Below are positions 25,292-34,533 of a DNA stretch of 64,000 bases, piece by piece. Location of the stretch: the NCBI RefSeq assembly GCF_009184635.1, contig NZ_WELI01000017.1, positions 1-64,000 of the forward strand, written 5' to 3'. A model generated the notes under the pieces. It was given only the letters and a program-made list of their open reading frames with translations, ran no database searches and was not told where the DNA came from. This DNA comes from Rudanella paleaurantiibacter. GTDB taxonomy: Bacteria; Bacteroidota; Bacteroidia; Cytophagales; Spirosomataceae. The position numbers were made by a program, and so were the translations under genes. Position 1 is the stretch's first letter. Every line of letters begins with the position of its first letter.

Positions 25292-25318
25292 AGCGGGCCG
25301 ATGTGGCCCGCTTTTTTT
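25292..25318 (+). terminator. Intrinsic terminator of the terC-like gene
   Basis: AGCGGGCC, the loop GATG and GGCCCGCT form an 8-bp stem followed by seven T residues. Confidence 0.85.
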
Positions 25319-25746
25319 ATGTCTCCCGTCGTGGAGAAGTTTACCAACTTTTCTTACAGGGAAAGTCTGATTAACTTTTCTTCAACACACTTCTGAGCAT
25401 CGGCATATTTTGTACGCTCCCGAAGATTACATTTTATCAGCCAGATATAATCAAATGCAGTAGGGTTTACCCTTGTAAAAAGCCAATATCCCCAAACGAT
25501 ACTTTCCAAATAGAAACCACTGTCAGTAAGTCACTTACAAGATACAAAGCAATTTTATCCTCTACCCATTCTTTACAAAACGAGGCCAATTAGCTCCGTC
25601 AAACGTACCCCGGCACAGGCCATTCCAGTTGTTCAAAACGCAATAGCAAACTTATTTTGTGGTCATTTTACCAAACAATACTCTGCCAGAATTGTTCTCA
25701 GGCTAATTTTATATTGTTTTTTGTTTAACCTTTACTACACAGATTT
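25319..25746. other. AT-rich gene-free region upstream of susC
   Basis: These 428 nt are clearly richer in A/T than the neighbouring genes and contain no supported ORF on either strand. Two near-matches to the -7 box (TATTTTG at about 25411 and 25654) lack one T. The length suggests a regulated promoter region or a long leader for the SusC/SusD operon, but no specific operator or riboswitch could be identified. Confidence 0.4.
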
Positions 25747-28700
25747 ATGCAAAGTATTACCTTTTTGAGGGTAGTAAGGCTGACGTTTTGTGTGAGTATG
25801 TGGCTACTCAGTGTGGTCGCTTTCGCGCAGACAAAAATCAGCGGTACCATTAAATCCGAAGACGGCAGCCCTATTGCCGGCGCAAACGTGGTTGTAAAAG
25901 GAACCACAATCGGAACAGTTAGCGACGCCAACGGAGCCTACTCAATCACACCGAAACAGTCGAAAGCGACACTCGTATTCTCATCACTGGGCTACCAGTT
26001 TAAAGAAGTGCCGGTTGGCAATAGCACCACCATTGATGTGACGCTGACCGAAGATGTTTCGAATCTGGAAGAGGTCGTTGTAACGGGTCTGGCATCGAGC
26101 ATCAAGCGGTCGAACCTGGCCAACGCCGTCAGCACCATTTCGGCGCGGGAGCTCGTTGGAACCACACAGATTCAGACCGTCGATAATGCATTTTACGGCA
26201 AATTGCCAGGCGTAAACATCAACACCAACGGTGGCGCACCCGGTGGAGGGGTTTCTATTCAGCTCCGGGGTATCTCGTCGCTGGTAGGGGCCTCACAGCC
26301 GCTGTATATCATTGATGGCGTATATGCAAACAACGCTGTAAACCGGACGGGACGCGGCTCAGTAACGGGGGCGTCGGCGGTAGAAACGCAAGACGATGCA
26401 GCCAACCGGATCTCTGACCTCAACCCCAATGACATTGAAAACGTAGAGGTGCTCAAAGGCCCCTCGGCTGCGGCCATCTACGGAACCCGGGCTAATGCGG
26501 GGGTAATCATTATTACTACCAAGCGAGGTAGTGCGGGTAAGACGAAAGTGTCCTTCGCGCAAGACTATGGCTTTGCTAACGCACAGCGATTGCTGGGCGT
26601 TGATAACTGGACAGAGGCTAAAATCAACACCTTTTTCTCAGCCGCCCGTCGCCCGGCCGAACTGGAGCGATTCCGGGCCGCCAACGGGCAAACCTGGGAT
26701 TACGAAAAGTACTTCTACGGTAACACGGCACCGCTTTCGAACACCCGACTGGGCATTTCGGGCGGTAATGACAAGACAAAATTCTTTATTTCGGGTGCCT
26801 TCGCCGACGAGAAAGGGATTATCCGCCGGACGGGTTTCAAGCGGTATTCATTGCGGGCCAACATTGATCACAAGCTGACCAAAGACATTACGCTATCGGT
26901 TGGCTCCAACTACATCAACACCAACACTGACCGGGGCTTTACGGGCAACCAGAACAACTCGGGCGCCAGCATTGGCTACAACATTGTGTATGTACCCAAT
27001 TATTTCAATCTCTTCCCCGACGCCAGCGGGCGTTATCCCGACAACCCGTACTTCAACGAGAACCCGATTGCCGTTACCGACCGGGGCATCAACAACAGCA
27101 ACGTCAACCGCTTTATTCAATCGTTTAACCTCACGGCCAACCTGTACAAATCGGAGCGGGCTTTGCTGAAACTGATTGGGCAGGGAGGTTTCGACTACAC
27201 CCAGAACACCACGCTGGTGTACTTACCCGAAGATTTGCAGTTCCAGCGCGGACAGGGTAACCCCGGCGATGTACTCTGGGGTAAAACGGAAAACGTAAAT
27301 ACCAACTTGCAGGCCGCTCTGGTTCTGAACTGGAACGTAAGCAAAGTAAACCTGACCAGTCAGGTAGGTGCCGTGCGGCTGAACTTCCGCGACGACCGGC
27401 TGCTCAACCGGTCGCGGGGTCTGGCTGGTGGTCAGACGAACCTGCGGCAGGGAACGGTTCAGGAGATTTTCGAGCAGCGATTCCAGAACATCACCGATGT
27501 AGGGGCTTTTGTTCAACAGGAGGCCAACTGGGACGACAAGGTGATTGCTACGGCCGGTATTCGCTTCGATAAATCAACGCTGATTGGCGATGCCAACCGG
27601 TTCTGGGCGTTCCCGAAGGCTTCGTTGGCCGTAAACCTGGCTAACTTTGAGTTCATCCGCTCGTCGAGCCTGGCCAATACCTTCTCACAAATCAAACCAC
27701 GCATTGCCTACGGCGAAACGGCCGGGGTACCTGGTTTTGGTACCACGTTTACACCACTCAACTCGGCCAACATCGGTGGTTTGCTGGGCTCAGTTGTGAC
27801 AACGGCTGCCGGTAACGCCAACATTGAACCCGAACGGGCAGGTGAGCTGGAATTTGGTCTGGATCTGGGCCTGTTCAGCAACCGGATTCAACTGGAAGCC
27901 ACTTATTACGACAAGCAAACCCGCAACAACATTCAGAACCTGCAACTGTCGCCCGCGGTTGGTATCAGCAACATTCCAACCAACCTGGCACAGCTCCAGA
28001 ACCGGGGGATTGAGCTCTCGCTGGCAGCTGCCCCTGTGCAAAAGGAAAATCTGCGCTGGAACACCCGCCTGATGTGGTGGCGCAACAACCTCCTGCTCAC
28101 GCGTCTGGGCATTCCGCCCTACAACGCGGGTGCGTTTGGTGTAACTCTGGGCACGTTCCTCTACCAGGAGGGTTTTGCTCCAACAACCATTGTGGGTACG
28201 CGCCCCGCCAGCGATGGCAACGATACACCAGCCGCACAGGGCGTGCGGACTGGTGCCTACATTCTGGGCAACAACCAGCCCAAATTCCAGATGTCGTGGC
28301 TCAACGAATTTACGCTGTTCAAAAACTTCGACGTGAATATGCTCTGGCACTGGAAACAAGGTGGTGACAACATTAACCTGACCCAGTTCCTGATGGATTC
28401 GGGCGGTACAACCCCCGACTGGGCTCAGGACGACGATGGCGATGGCATCCCGAACGGCCGCGACCGCGGAATTGCCCCCAACAACGGTGCCGACCGCTGG
28501 GTGCAGGATGCCTCATACGTGCGTTTGCGCGAGGTGGCCGTGTACTATACCGTACCTACCAAAACGCTGGGTAACCTGTTCAACAACAAGGTGTCGCGGG
28601 TGCGGATAGGCTTCTCAAGCCAGAATCCCCTCACGTTCACCAAGTACTTTGGTTACGATCCCGAAACCTCAACATTCGGGTTACAGGCGGTAGGATCGGG

Positions 28701-28764
28701 CGTTGATATTGCCCCCTACCCCACTCAGCGTCGTTTCTTCGGACATTTGGTAGTTGAGTTTTAA
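25747..28764 (+). CDS. SusC/RagA-family TonB-linked outer membrane protein
   Basis: The 1005-residue protein begins with a signal peptide ending in VVAFAQ. A carboxypeptidase-regulatory-like beta-sandwich follows (ISGTIKSEDGSPIAGANVVV), then the plug domain with LQLRGISSL-like IQLRGISSLVGASQPLYIID and VEVLKGPSAAAIYGTRANAG, and a long beta-barrel. Together with the following SusD gene it forms a TonB-dependent uptake complex for an oligosaccharide or peptide in the outer membrane (established for the pair). The substrate is unknown because no glycoside hydrolase, peptidase, sigma/anti-sigma pair or hybrid regulator is adjacent. The ATG at 25747 gives a complete signal peptide. Confidence 0.95.
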   Translation: MQSITFLRVVRLTFCVSMWLLSVVAFAQTKISGTIKSEDGSPIAGANVVVKGTTIGTVSDANGAYSITPKQSKATLVFSSLGYQFKEVPVGNSTTIDVTLTEDVSNLEEVVVTGLASSIKRSNLANAVSTISARELVGTTQIQTVDNAFYGKLPGVNINTNGGAPGGGVSIQLRGISSLVGASQPLYIIDGVYANNAVNRTGRGSVTGASAVETQDDAANRISDLNPNDIENVEVLKGPSAAAIYGTRANAGVIIITTKRGSAGKTKVSFAQDYGFANAQRLLGVDNWTEAKINTFFSAARRPAELERFRAANGQTWDYEKYFYGNTAPLSNTRLGISGGNDKTKFFISGAFADEKGIIRRTGFKRYSLRANIDHKLTKDITLSVGSNYINTNTDRGFTGNQNNSGASIGYNIVYVPNYFNLFPDASGRYPDNPYFNENPIAVTDRGINNSNVNRFIQSFNLTANLYKSERALLKLIGQGGFDYTQNTTLVYLPEDLQFQRGQGNPGDVLWGKTENVNTNLQAALVLNWNVSKVNLTSQVGAVRLNFRDDRLLNRSRGLAGGQTNLRQGTVQEIFEQRFQNITDVGAFVQQEANWDDKVIATAGIRFDKSTLIGDANRFWAFPKASLAVNLANFEFIRSSSLANTFSQIKPRIAYGETAGVPGFGTTFTPLNSANIGGLLGSVVTTAAGNANIEPERAGELEFGLDLGLFSNRIQLEATYYDKQTRNNIQNLQLSPAVGISNIPTNLAQLQNRGIELSLAAAPVQKENLRWNTRLMWWRNNLLLTRLGIPPYNAGAFGVTLGTFLYQEGFAPTTIVGTRPASDGNDTPAAQGVRTGAYILGNNQPKFQMSWLNEFTLFKNFDVNMLWHWKQGGDNINLTQFLMDSGGTTPDWAQDDDGDGIPNGRDRGIAPNNGADRWVQDASYVRLREVAVYYTVPTKTLGNLFNNKVSRVRIGFSSQNPLTFTKYFGYDPETSTFGLQAVGSGVDIAPYPTQRRFFGHLVVEF

Positions 28765-28777
28765 GCCCTTATTCGTC

Positions 28778-30157
28778 ATGAAAAAAACTCGTTTATATCT
28801 CTCCATGCTGGCCGGGCTGATGCTGCTCAACTCATGCAGTTTCTTTGAGCTGGAAGCCCCCAACGACCCCAACAATCCTTCGCTCGGGAGCGTATCACAA
28901 AACGCATCGCGCACGCAGGTACAAAACCTGGTTACGGGTCTCGAATCCCGCCATCGTGACTATGTGTTTAACGTCACGATGCTCTTTGGTACAATGGGCC
29001 GCGAATTATGGTACCTGAATGCCTCTGACCCTCGCTGGCAAACCGATTGGCTCGGTATGAACAACCGCACGGCCAATCCCAACATGTTCAACTACCTGCC
29101 CACCTATACAAACCCCTACTTCGCAATCCGGCAGGGGCTCACGGTGGTCGATGCCGTTCGGAATACCAACGCTTTTACCGATCAGGAAAAGAACGCGGTA
29201 TCGGGTTTTGCCAAAACCATTATGGCCTACCAGTACCTGATTGTGGCAATGGGTCAGTACGAAAACGGCATTCGGATGAATATTGCCGATATTCAGAATC
29301 CGGGGCCGTTTGTGCCACTCCCGGAAGCCCTCACGCAAATTCGGCAACTGCTCGACGAGGCCAATACCGAACTCACCAACGGAGGTACAGGCAACTTCCC
29401 GCTGCGCCTGACGAGTGGCTTCACCGCAAATGGTTTCAACACGATTGCGTCGTTGCGGCAACTGAACCGGGCTATTGCAGCCCGATTGGCCGTATACCGG
29501 CAAGACTGGCAGGGCGCACTCGAAGCCGCTAATGCCTCGTTTTACAACGCAACGGGCAACCTGGATGCAGGCCCGGCCCACACCTACGGCGCGCCCCCCG
29601 ATCAGTTCAACCCTCTGTTTTTTGTCCTGAATGCCAACGTGACTACCATGATGGTGGTACACCCCTCGGTGTTGCGCGACACACTGGCCAACGATGCCCG
29701 CGTTCGGGCGAAGTTCTTCCGCCGGACAGCACCGGTATCGGTCACCTCCGACGGCACTCCGCTTTCGGGACAGTATCAGGATCGGCGGTTCCCGGTCAAC
29801 ACCAGCGAGCTGAAGTTTTTCCGCAACGAAGAACTGGTCCTGATTGTGGCCGAAGCCAACGCGCAACTGGGCAACACACAGGCGGCTCTGGCAGCCATCA
29901 ACCGCATTCGGACGGCGGCTGGCGTGGGGAACTACACCGGAGCTACCACCCGCGAAGCCCTCATCGACGAGATTTTGTTCCAGCGCCGGTACTCGCTCTG
30001 GGCCGAGCCCTGGGGCCACCGCTGGGTCGACCTGCGCCGGTATAACCGCCTGAACGCGCAGAATGTCGACGTGACCCTCGACCGGGGCTCTATTTTCCGG
30101 CAGTTGGCCAGGCCCCAAGCCGAAATCAACTGGGACGAATACGTACTGACGCGTTAA
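28778..30157 (+). CDS. SusD/RagB-family outer membrane lipoprotein
   Basis: The protein (459 aa) is the surface substrate-binding lid of the SusC barrel. It has a lipoprotein signal (MKKTRLYLSMLAGLMLLNSC, with the lipobox cysteine at residue 20). It has SusD helical repeats and the family C-terminal segment with FFRNEELVLIVAEANAQLGN, AALAAINRIRTAAG, LIDEILFQRRYSLWAEPWG and RWVDLRRYNRLNA. The ATG at 28778 is preferred over the frame that begins inside susC because it starts the lipoprotein signal; the gap to susC is 13 nt. An intrinsic terminator follows the stop codon. Confidence 0.95.
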   Translation: MKKTRLYLSMLAGLMLLNSCSFFELEAPNDPNNPSLGSVSQNASRTQVQNLVTGLESRHRDYVFNVTMLFGTMGRELWYLNASDPRWQTDWLGMNNRTANPNMFNYLPTYTNPYFAIRQGLTVVDAVRNTNAFTDQEKNAVSGFAKTIMAYQYLIVAMGQYENGIRMNIADIQNPGPFVPLPEALTQIRQLLDEANTELTNGGTGNFPLRLTSGFTANGFNTIASLRQLNRAIAARLAVYRQDWQGALEAANASFYNATGNLDAGPAHTYGAPPDQFNPLFFVLNANVTTMMVVHPSVLRDTLANDARVRAKFFRRTAPVSVTSDGTPLSGQYQDRRFPVNTSELKFFRNEELVLIVAEANAQLGNTQAALAAINRIRTAAGVGNYTGATTREALIDEILFQRRYSLWAEPWGHRWVDLRRYNRLNAQNVDVTLDRGSIFRQLARPQAEINWDEYVLTR

Positions 30158-30177
30158 CCCCGGCACCGCTTCCCCAA

Positions 30178-30208
30178 AAGGCCTGCCCCAAAAGGGTGGG
30201 CCTTTTTT
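30178..30208 (+). terminator. Intrinsic terminator of the SusC/SusD operon
   Basis: AAGGCCTGCCC and GGGTGGGCCTT pair over 11 positions with two wobble pairs and are followed by a T-tract. Confidence 0.8.
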
Positions 30209-30301
30209 ATACACGAACAATTCGGGACCAAACAGACGGAGCGCCAACTTGTGACGTTTTCCCAAGAGGTTGTTATTTTGTAAAAACTCCAATCCGCCAT
30301 C

Positions 30302-33300
30302 TTGATTCCGAATCGTTCTGTTCTCCGTACCTACCGCCGTCGTTTAACCAACCTCAGCAGCCGCAACCGGTCGTTACTGCTGTCGAGCCTGCCGGCCGAT
30401 GGATTTCTGGACCTGCACGATACCGACTTTGTGCTCAACAAACCCTCGTTCGGTATTATTCAGCAACTGCTGGCCCGCAAGCCGAGTATTCCGCTCTGCG
30501 ACGTGCTCGACCCCCGGCATGAGAAAGTAAATCAGATCAGCAAACGGCTGGGGCGCATTGCCCGCACAGCCCGGTTTATTGAGGAAGAGCGCGGCACCGA
30601 AGACCTGTACGTGGGCTGGCCGTTTGTGCGCGGCCTTTTTATGGATGGTACGCCCGTACATGCGCCCCTGCTGTTTTTTCCGGTGCAGATTGAGCACAAA
30701 GGCGACCAATGGCACCTCGTCCGTCGGGGCGATGAAGCAGGCTTCGTAAACCCAACGTTTATGCTGGCCTACGCCCACTTCAACGCCGTGAAACTGCCGG
30801 GAGAGTACGTTGAGAAGGAACTTGACGAGTTCGACAAAGACTCTCTCACGTTTCGGACGCAGCTTTACGAATGGCTCAAAGCTAGTCCGTTGAAAATCAA
30901 CTTCAACCAGGACCTGTTTGTCGACCTGCTCCGCCCCTTCGACAAGGTTACCCAGAAAACCCTCCACGCCCTCGAAAAAACCGGCGAACTGAAATTGTAC
31001 CCGGAAGCCGTTCTGGGCATTTTTCCACAAGCCGGCTCGTTTTTGGTGCCCGATTACGATACCCTGTTAAATACCGAGGAAAGCGAAACTCATACACCAG
31101 AGGAACCATCTCTAAGCGCCCTCCCCACATCGCTCACTCCCCCCTTAAAAGAACGCTTTCTCCGAACCCCGCTTCCTATGGATGCCTCGCAGGAAGCTGC
31201 CGTGCGGGCTGTAAAAAGGGGCGAATCGCTGGTGGTGCAAGGGCCACCGGGCACGGGCAAGTCGCAGTTGATTGCTAACCTTATGGCCGATGCGGCCGCT
31301 GAGGGTAAACGGGTCTTGCTGGTTTGCCAGAAACGGGCTGCCCTCGATGTGGTGTTTGAGCGGTTGAAACAGGTAGGGATGGGGCCGTTCATTGCCCTTA
31401 TCCACGATTTCCAGGACGACCGAAAAGCCCTTTACGCCCAAATTGCCGGGCAGATTGAGGCCATCGACCACTACCGGCAACAAAACCACGGACTTGATGC
31501 CGTGTTGATTGAGCGGGATTTTGACCGTGAAAGCCGGCAAATCGACGAATTGCTCGGTGAACTAGAAACCTTCAAAAACGCCTTGTTCGACACGGTGGAG
31601 TGTGGCGTTTCGGCTAAAGAAATATACCTGAACACCAACCCCGAAGCGAACACCATTAAGCTGGACGACCTTTATCCACATTTTCAACTGACCAATGTGG
31701 ATAACTTTGTTCAGCGGTTACGTCACTATACCGATTATCAACAGCGGCTGGGGGCCAACCACCCCTGGCACGACCGGGTATCGTTTGCGTCGTTTTCCAC
31801 CACCGATCAGTTCGTGCTCGACCGGGCCGTTACGGCTGTGGGTACAGTAGCGCAACAAACCGCATCAGAAGCGGCTACGTTCGGGGTTCAACCGCCCTCG
31901 CTCGACGCATGGCGACGCTGGCATGAGTCGGCCTGGGCGCTCGACGCCCTGCTGGCCCTACTAAACGCCCCCAACAGCCGGGCGCTCTGGACGGCCGTTG
32001 GGTTTCTGCGCGAGGCCACCGATCATCCGGCGGCTACCGTAGCCGAGGGCGAGCTGCTCCGGCTGGCCAACCGCTGGGAGGAAGCCCTGAGCGCACCGGG
32101 ACCCTTAATTTTGCCGACAGGACAAACCCGGCTCGACGGGCTGGATGCGCTGCTGAGGTCGGCAGTTGACGCACGGCCGTCGTGGGTGAGCTGGAACTGG
32201 TGGCAGCTTACCAACCCCGGCAAAGACCAGCTGCTTCAACTGGCGGGCATGAATGGGGTCACAACCTCGGCCAACGACCTTCGTACGCTGCAAATTCGCT
32301 TGCAGAAACGGCAGGAGTTAGACGAACTCGCCCCCTTCACCGAGCCACTGCTGGCCACGCTCCCGCTGGCTTACGAACCCGATACCTTACGGCTTTTGCA
32401 GGACGCCCGCGAGGTGGTTTCCCGCATGGCCGATTTACCCGTACTCGCCCAGCTACCCGCCCAACACTGGATTTCGGCGGGTCAGTTTACCCGAACCGTG
32501 CGGGCGTTGCTGGCCCAGGCAAACGAGGTAGCCAACGCCCTCGCCGACTGGCAACCACTTCTGACTACCACGCAGATTGAAACACTGTGGTCCAATCCAG
32601 CTCATGCCGATGCCCTCCGCCGGGCTCTCCGCTCCGATTTCGATTTACTGATTGAAAACGACCAGCTGTGGGCCGGGCTAAACGAAGTAGAGCAAACCGT
32701 AACCGAACGCATTACGGCCCATACCAAGGCCAACTCAACCGACGCGGAGGCTCTGTTTATGAATAGTCTCCAACTGGCCTGGCTAAACCACCTGGAACAG
32801 AAACACCCGAGCTTACGGTCGGTATCGTCATTGCGAATGAGCCAGCAGGAACAGGCTCTGCAAGCCAGTATCGAACAAAAACAACGCCTAAGCCGCGATA
32901 TTCTCCTGATGCAGCTACGTCAGCAAACGTACCGCAACCTGACCTTCAACCGGCTCAACAACGTGACCACGTACCGCGATCTGCTGCATCAGACCACCAA
33001 AAAACGGAACGTGTGGCCGGTACGTCGGCTCATGAGTGAGTTTGCCGACGAGGTATTCCGGTTGGTGCCCTGCTGGATGGCCTCGCCGGAGTCGGTTTCG
33101 GCTATTTTTCCGCTTCAGGAGGGTTTGTTCGACTTGGTCATTTTCGATGAAGCCTCCCAATGCTTTGCCGAAAACGGCGTGCCCGCCATGATTCGGGGCA
33201 AACAGGTGGTCGTAACTGGCGACAATCAGCAGTTACGGCCCAGCGACTTGTACCGCACCCGTATGGCCGATGAAATGGACAGCGACGAAACCGACCAAAC

Positions 33301-34234
33301 CGCGCTGGAGGTGGAGTCGCTGCTCGAATTGGCGGCTCAGTCGCTCCAGCAGGTATCGCTGACGGGCCACTACCGGAGTCGTTCGCTTGACCTGATCCAA
33401 TTCTCGAACGAGCATTTTTACGGCAACAAACTGACCCTACTCCCCGACCGGCAAACCCTCAACCAACAAATACCGGCCATTCGGTATGTGCTGGTTGCCG
33501 GGCAGTGGCAACAAAACACGAACCCGGTAGAGGCCGATGCCGTGGTGCAGCACGTGCGCACACTGGCCACACAGCAGCCGGGCAAATCGGTGGGAGTGGT
33601 CACGTTCAACTACCCGCAGCAGCAACTCATTCAGGACAGACTCGAAGGAGCCAACTTACCGGTGGCCTTCGTCAAGAACATCGAAAACGTACAGGGCGAC
33701 GAGTGCGATGTCATTATTTTCTCGGTAGGCTATGCCCCCGACGAGCGGGGGCGGCTGGCCATGCAGTTTGGCAGTTTGAATCAGGCAGGCGGGGCCAACC
33801 GGCTTAATGTGGCCGTCACCCGCGCCCGCGAGCAGGTGTACGTCATCACGAGCCTGCGCCCCGAGCAATTGTCTGTCGAGACGGTTGCAAACGATGGGCC
33901 GCGTTTGCTCAAAGCCTACTTACACTACGCCCAACGGGTATCGGCGGGTGAGTTTCGGCCGCAACCCCGCCCGGTTGAGGGACTACGCCCTCGGGGATTG
34001 CTCAAAAGTCAGCTATCGCGCCGACACCCCAACTGGCAACCTGAACTTCCGGTAGCCGACCTGACCGTTCGGGAGGGCGATACGTACGCGGCCCTGATTC
34101 TGACCGACGATGACCAGTACTACCGCCAAACCGTGAAGGAGGCTCACGCGTTGCTACCCTTTGCCCTACGCGACAAACAATGGCCCTACGAACGACATTG
34201 GAGCCGCGAATTCTGGAAAAACAACGCAGGTTGA
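30302..34234 (+). CDS. Large superfamily 1 (UPF1-like, COG1112-type) helicase
   Basis: The 1310-residue protein has an N-terminal ~280-residue domain beginning VLRTYRRRLTNLSSRNRSLL, which resembles DUF4011-type N-termini of this helicase group. The Walker A VVQGPPGTGKSQLIANLM follows at about residue 313, then a long insertion with coiled-coil and helical segments. Walker B LVIFDEASQCFAENGVPAMI lies at about 945, followed by VTGDNQQLRPSDLY. The second RecA domain has NVQGDECDVIIFSVGYAP and NRLNVAVTRAREQVYVITSL. The extreme C-terminus (LILTDDDQYY, then WPYERHWSREFWKN) has the shape of the Vsr/DUF559-like nuclease end seen in this family but seems degenerate. Related helicases occur in anti-phage systems such as Mokosh, but no partner gene is adjacent. 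The start is TTG at 30302, since a stop codon lies 21 nt upstream. Confidence 0.85.
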   Translation: MIPNRSVLRTYRRRLTNLSSRNRSLLLSSLPADGFLDLHDTDFVLNKPSFGIIQQLLARKPSIPLCDVLDPRHEKVNQISKRLGRIARTARFIEEERGTEDLYVGWPFVRGLFMDGTPVHAPLLFFPVQIEHKGDQWHLVRRGDEAGFVNPTFMLAYAHFNAVKLPGEYVEKELDEFDKDSLTFRTQLYEWLKASPLKINFNQDLFVDLLRPFDKVTQKTLHALEKTGELKLYPEAVLGIFPQAGSFLVPDYDTLLNTEESETHTPEEPSLSALPTSLTPPLKERFLRTPLPMDASQEAAVRAVKRGESLVVQGPPGTGKSQLIANLMADAAAEGKRVLLVCQKRAALDVVFERLKQVGMGPFIALIHDFQDDRKALYAQIAGQIEAIDHYRQQNHGLDAVLIERDFDRESRQIDELLGELETFKNALFDTVECGVSAKEIYLNTNPEANTIKLDDLYPHFQLTNVDNFVQRLRHYTDYQQRLGANHPWHDRVSFASFSTTDQFVLDRAVTAVGTVAQQTASEAATFGVQPPSLDAWRRWHESAWALDALLALLNAPNSRALWTAVGFLREATDHPAATVAEGELLRLANRWEEALSAPGPLILPTGQTRLDGLDALLRSAVDARPSWVSWNWWQLTNPGKDQLLQLAGMNGVTTSANDLRTLQIRLQKRQELDELAPFTEPLLATLPLAYEPDTLRLLQDAREVVSRMADLPVLAQLPAQHWISAGQFTRTVRALLAQANEVANALADWQPLLTTTQIETLWSNPAHADALRRALRSDFDLLIENDQLWAGLNEVEQTVTERITAHTKANSTDAEALFMNSLQLAWLNHLEQKHPSLRSVSSLRMSQQEQALQASIEQKQRLSRDILLMQLRQQTYRNLTFNRLNNVTTYRDLLHQTTKKRNVWPVRRLMSEFADEVFRLVPCWMASPESVSAIFPLQEGLFDLVIFDEASQCFAENGVPAMIRGKQVVVTGDNQQLRPSDLYRTRMADEMDSDETDQTALEVESLLELAAQSLQQVSLTGHYRSRSLDLIQFSNEHFYGNKLTLLPDRQTLNQQIPAIRYVLVAGQWQQNTNPVEADAVVQHVRTLATQQPGKSVGVVTFNYPQQQLIQDRLEGANLPVAFVKNIENVQGDECDVIIFSVGYAPDERGRLAMQFGSLNQAGGANRLNVAVTRAREQVYVITSLRPEQLSVETVANDGPRLLKAYLHYAQRVSAGEFRPQPRPVEGLRPRGLLKSQLSRRHPNWQPELPVADLTVREGDTYAALILTDDDQYYRQTVKEAHALLPFALRDKQWPYERHWSREFWKNNAG

Positions 34235-34473
34235 CCGGTTTTTTACCACCGGCCCCGGCCGCCCAGCCCTGCCCCCTCCTGAAATACGGGAGGGAGAGCC
34301 GAAACGTCCAACCTGACGGATACAAGGGAGTGCTGACAGCTTTTCGGTCCCGCCCGGTGAGCGTTGACCAAACAAACATATACGTTTCGCATCCCCAATC
34401 CGTCTACCGGAAACCCTTCACCCGGCAGGCCGCTTGCATCGGGTTGAGTATGCCCGCAATCAACTTTTCAAAC
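34235..34473. other. Gene-free stretch between the helicase and lpdA
   Basis: A C-rich spacer with no supported ORF on either strand and no clear terminator hairpin. The lpdA promoter box lies at its right end. Confidence 0.4.
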
Positions 34474-34481
34474 TACCTTTG
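34474..34481 (+). promoter_or_regulatory. -7 promoter box of lpdA
   Basis: TACCTTTG matches TAnnTTTG, 52 nt before the lpdA ATG. The nearest TTG upstream is 27 nt away, which is longer than in the tRNA promoters. Confidence 0.5.
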
Positions 34482-34533
34482 CGTTGTCAAAAAAGGAGTT
34501 CAAGGTTCTCCATTACACTTTCCCCATTAAGAA

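Noticed and set aside
29006-30292. A 428-codon open frame on the minus strand
   Set aside because: It is antisense to susD and its terminator, and its composition (H/G/R/V-rich) is typical of shadow frames.
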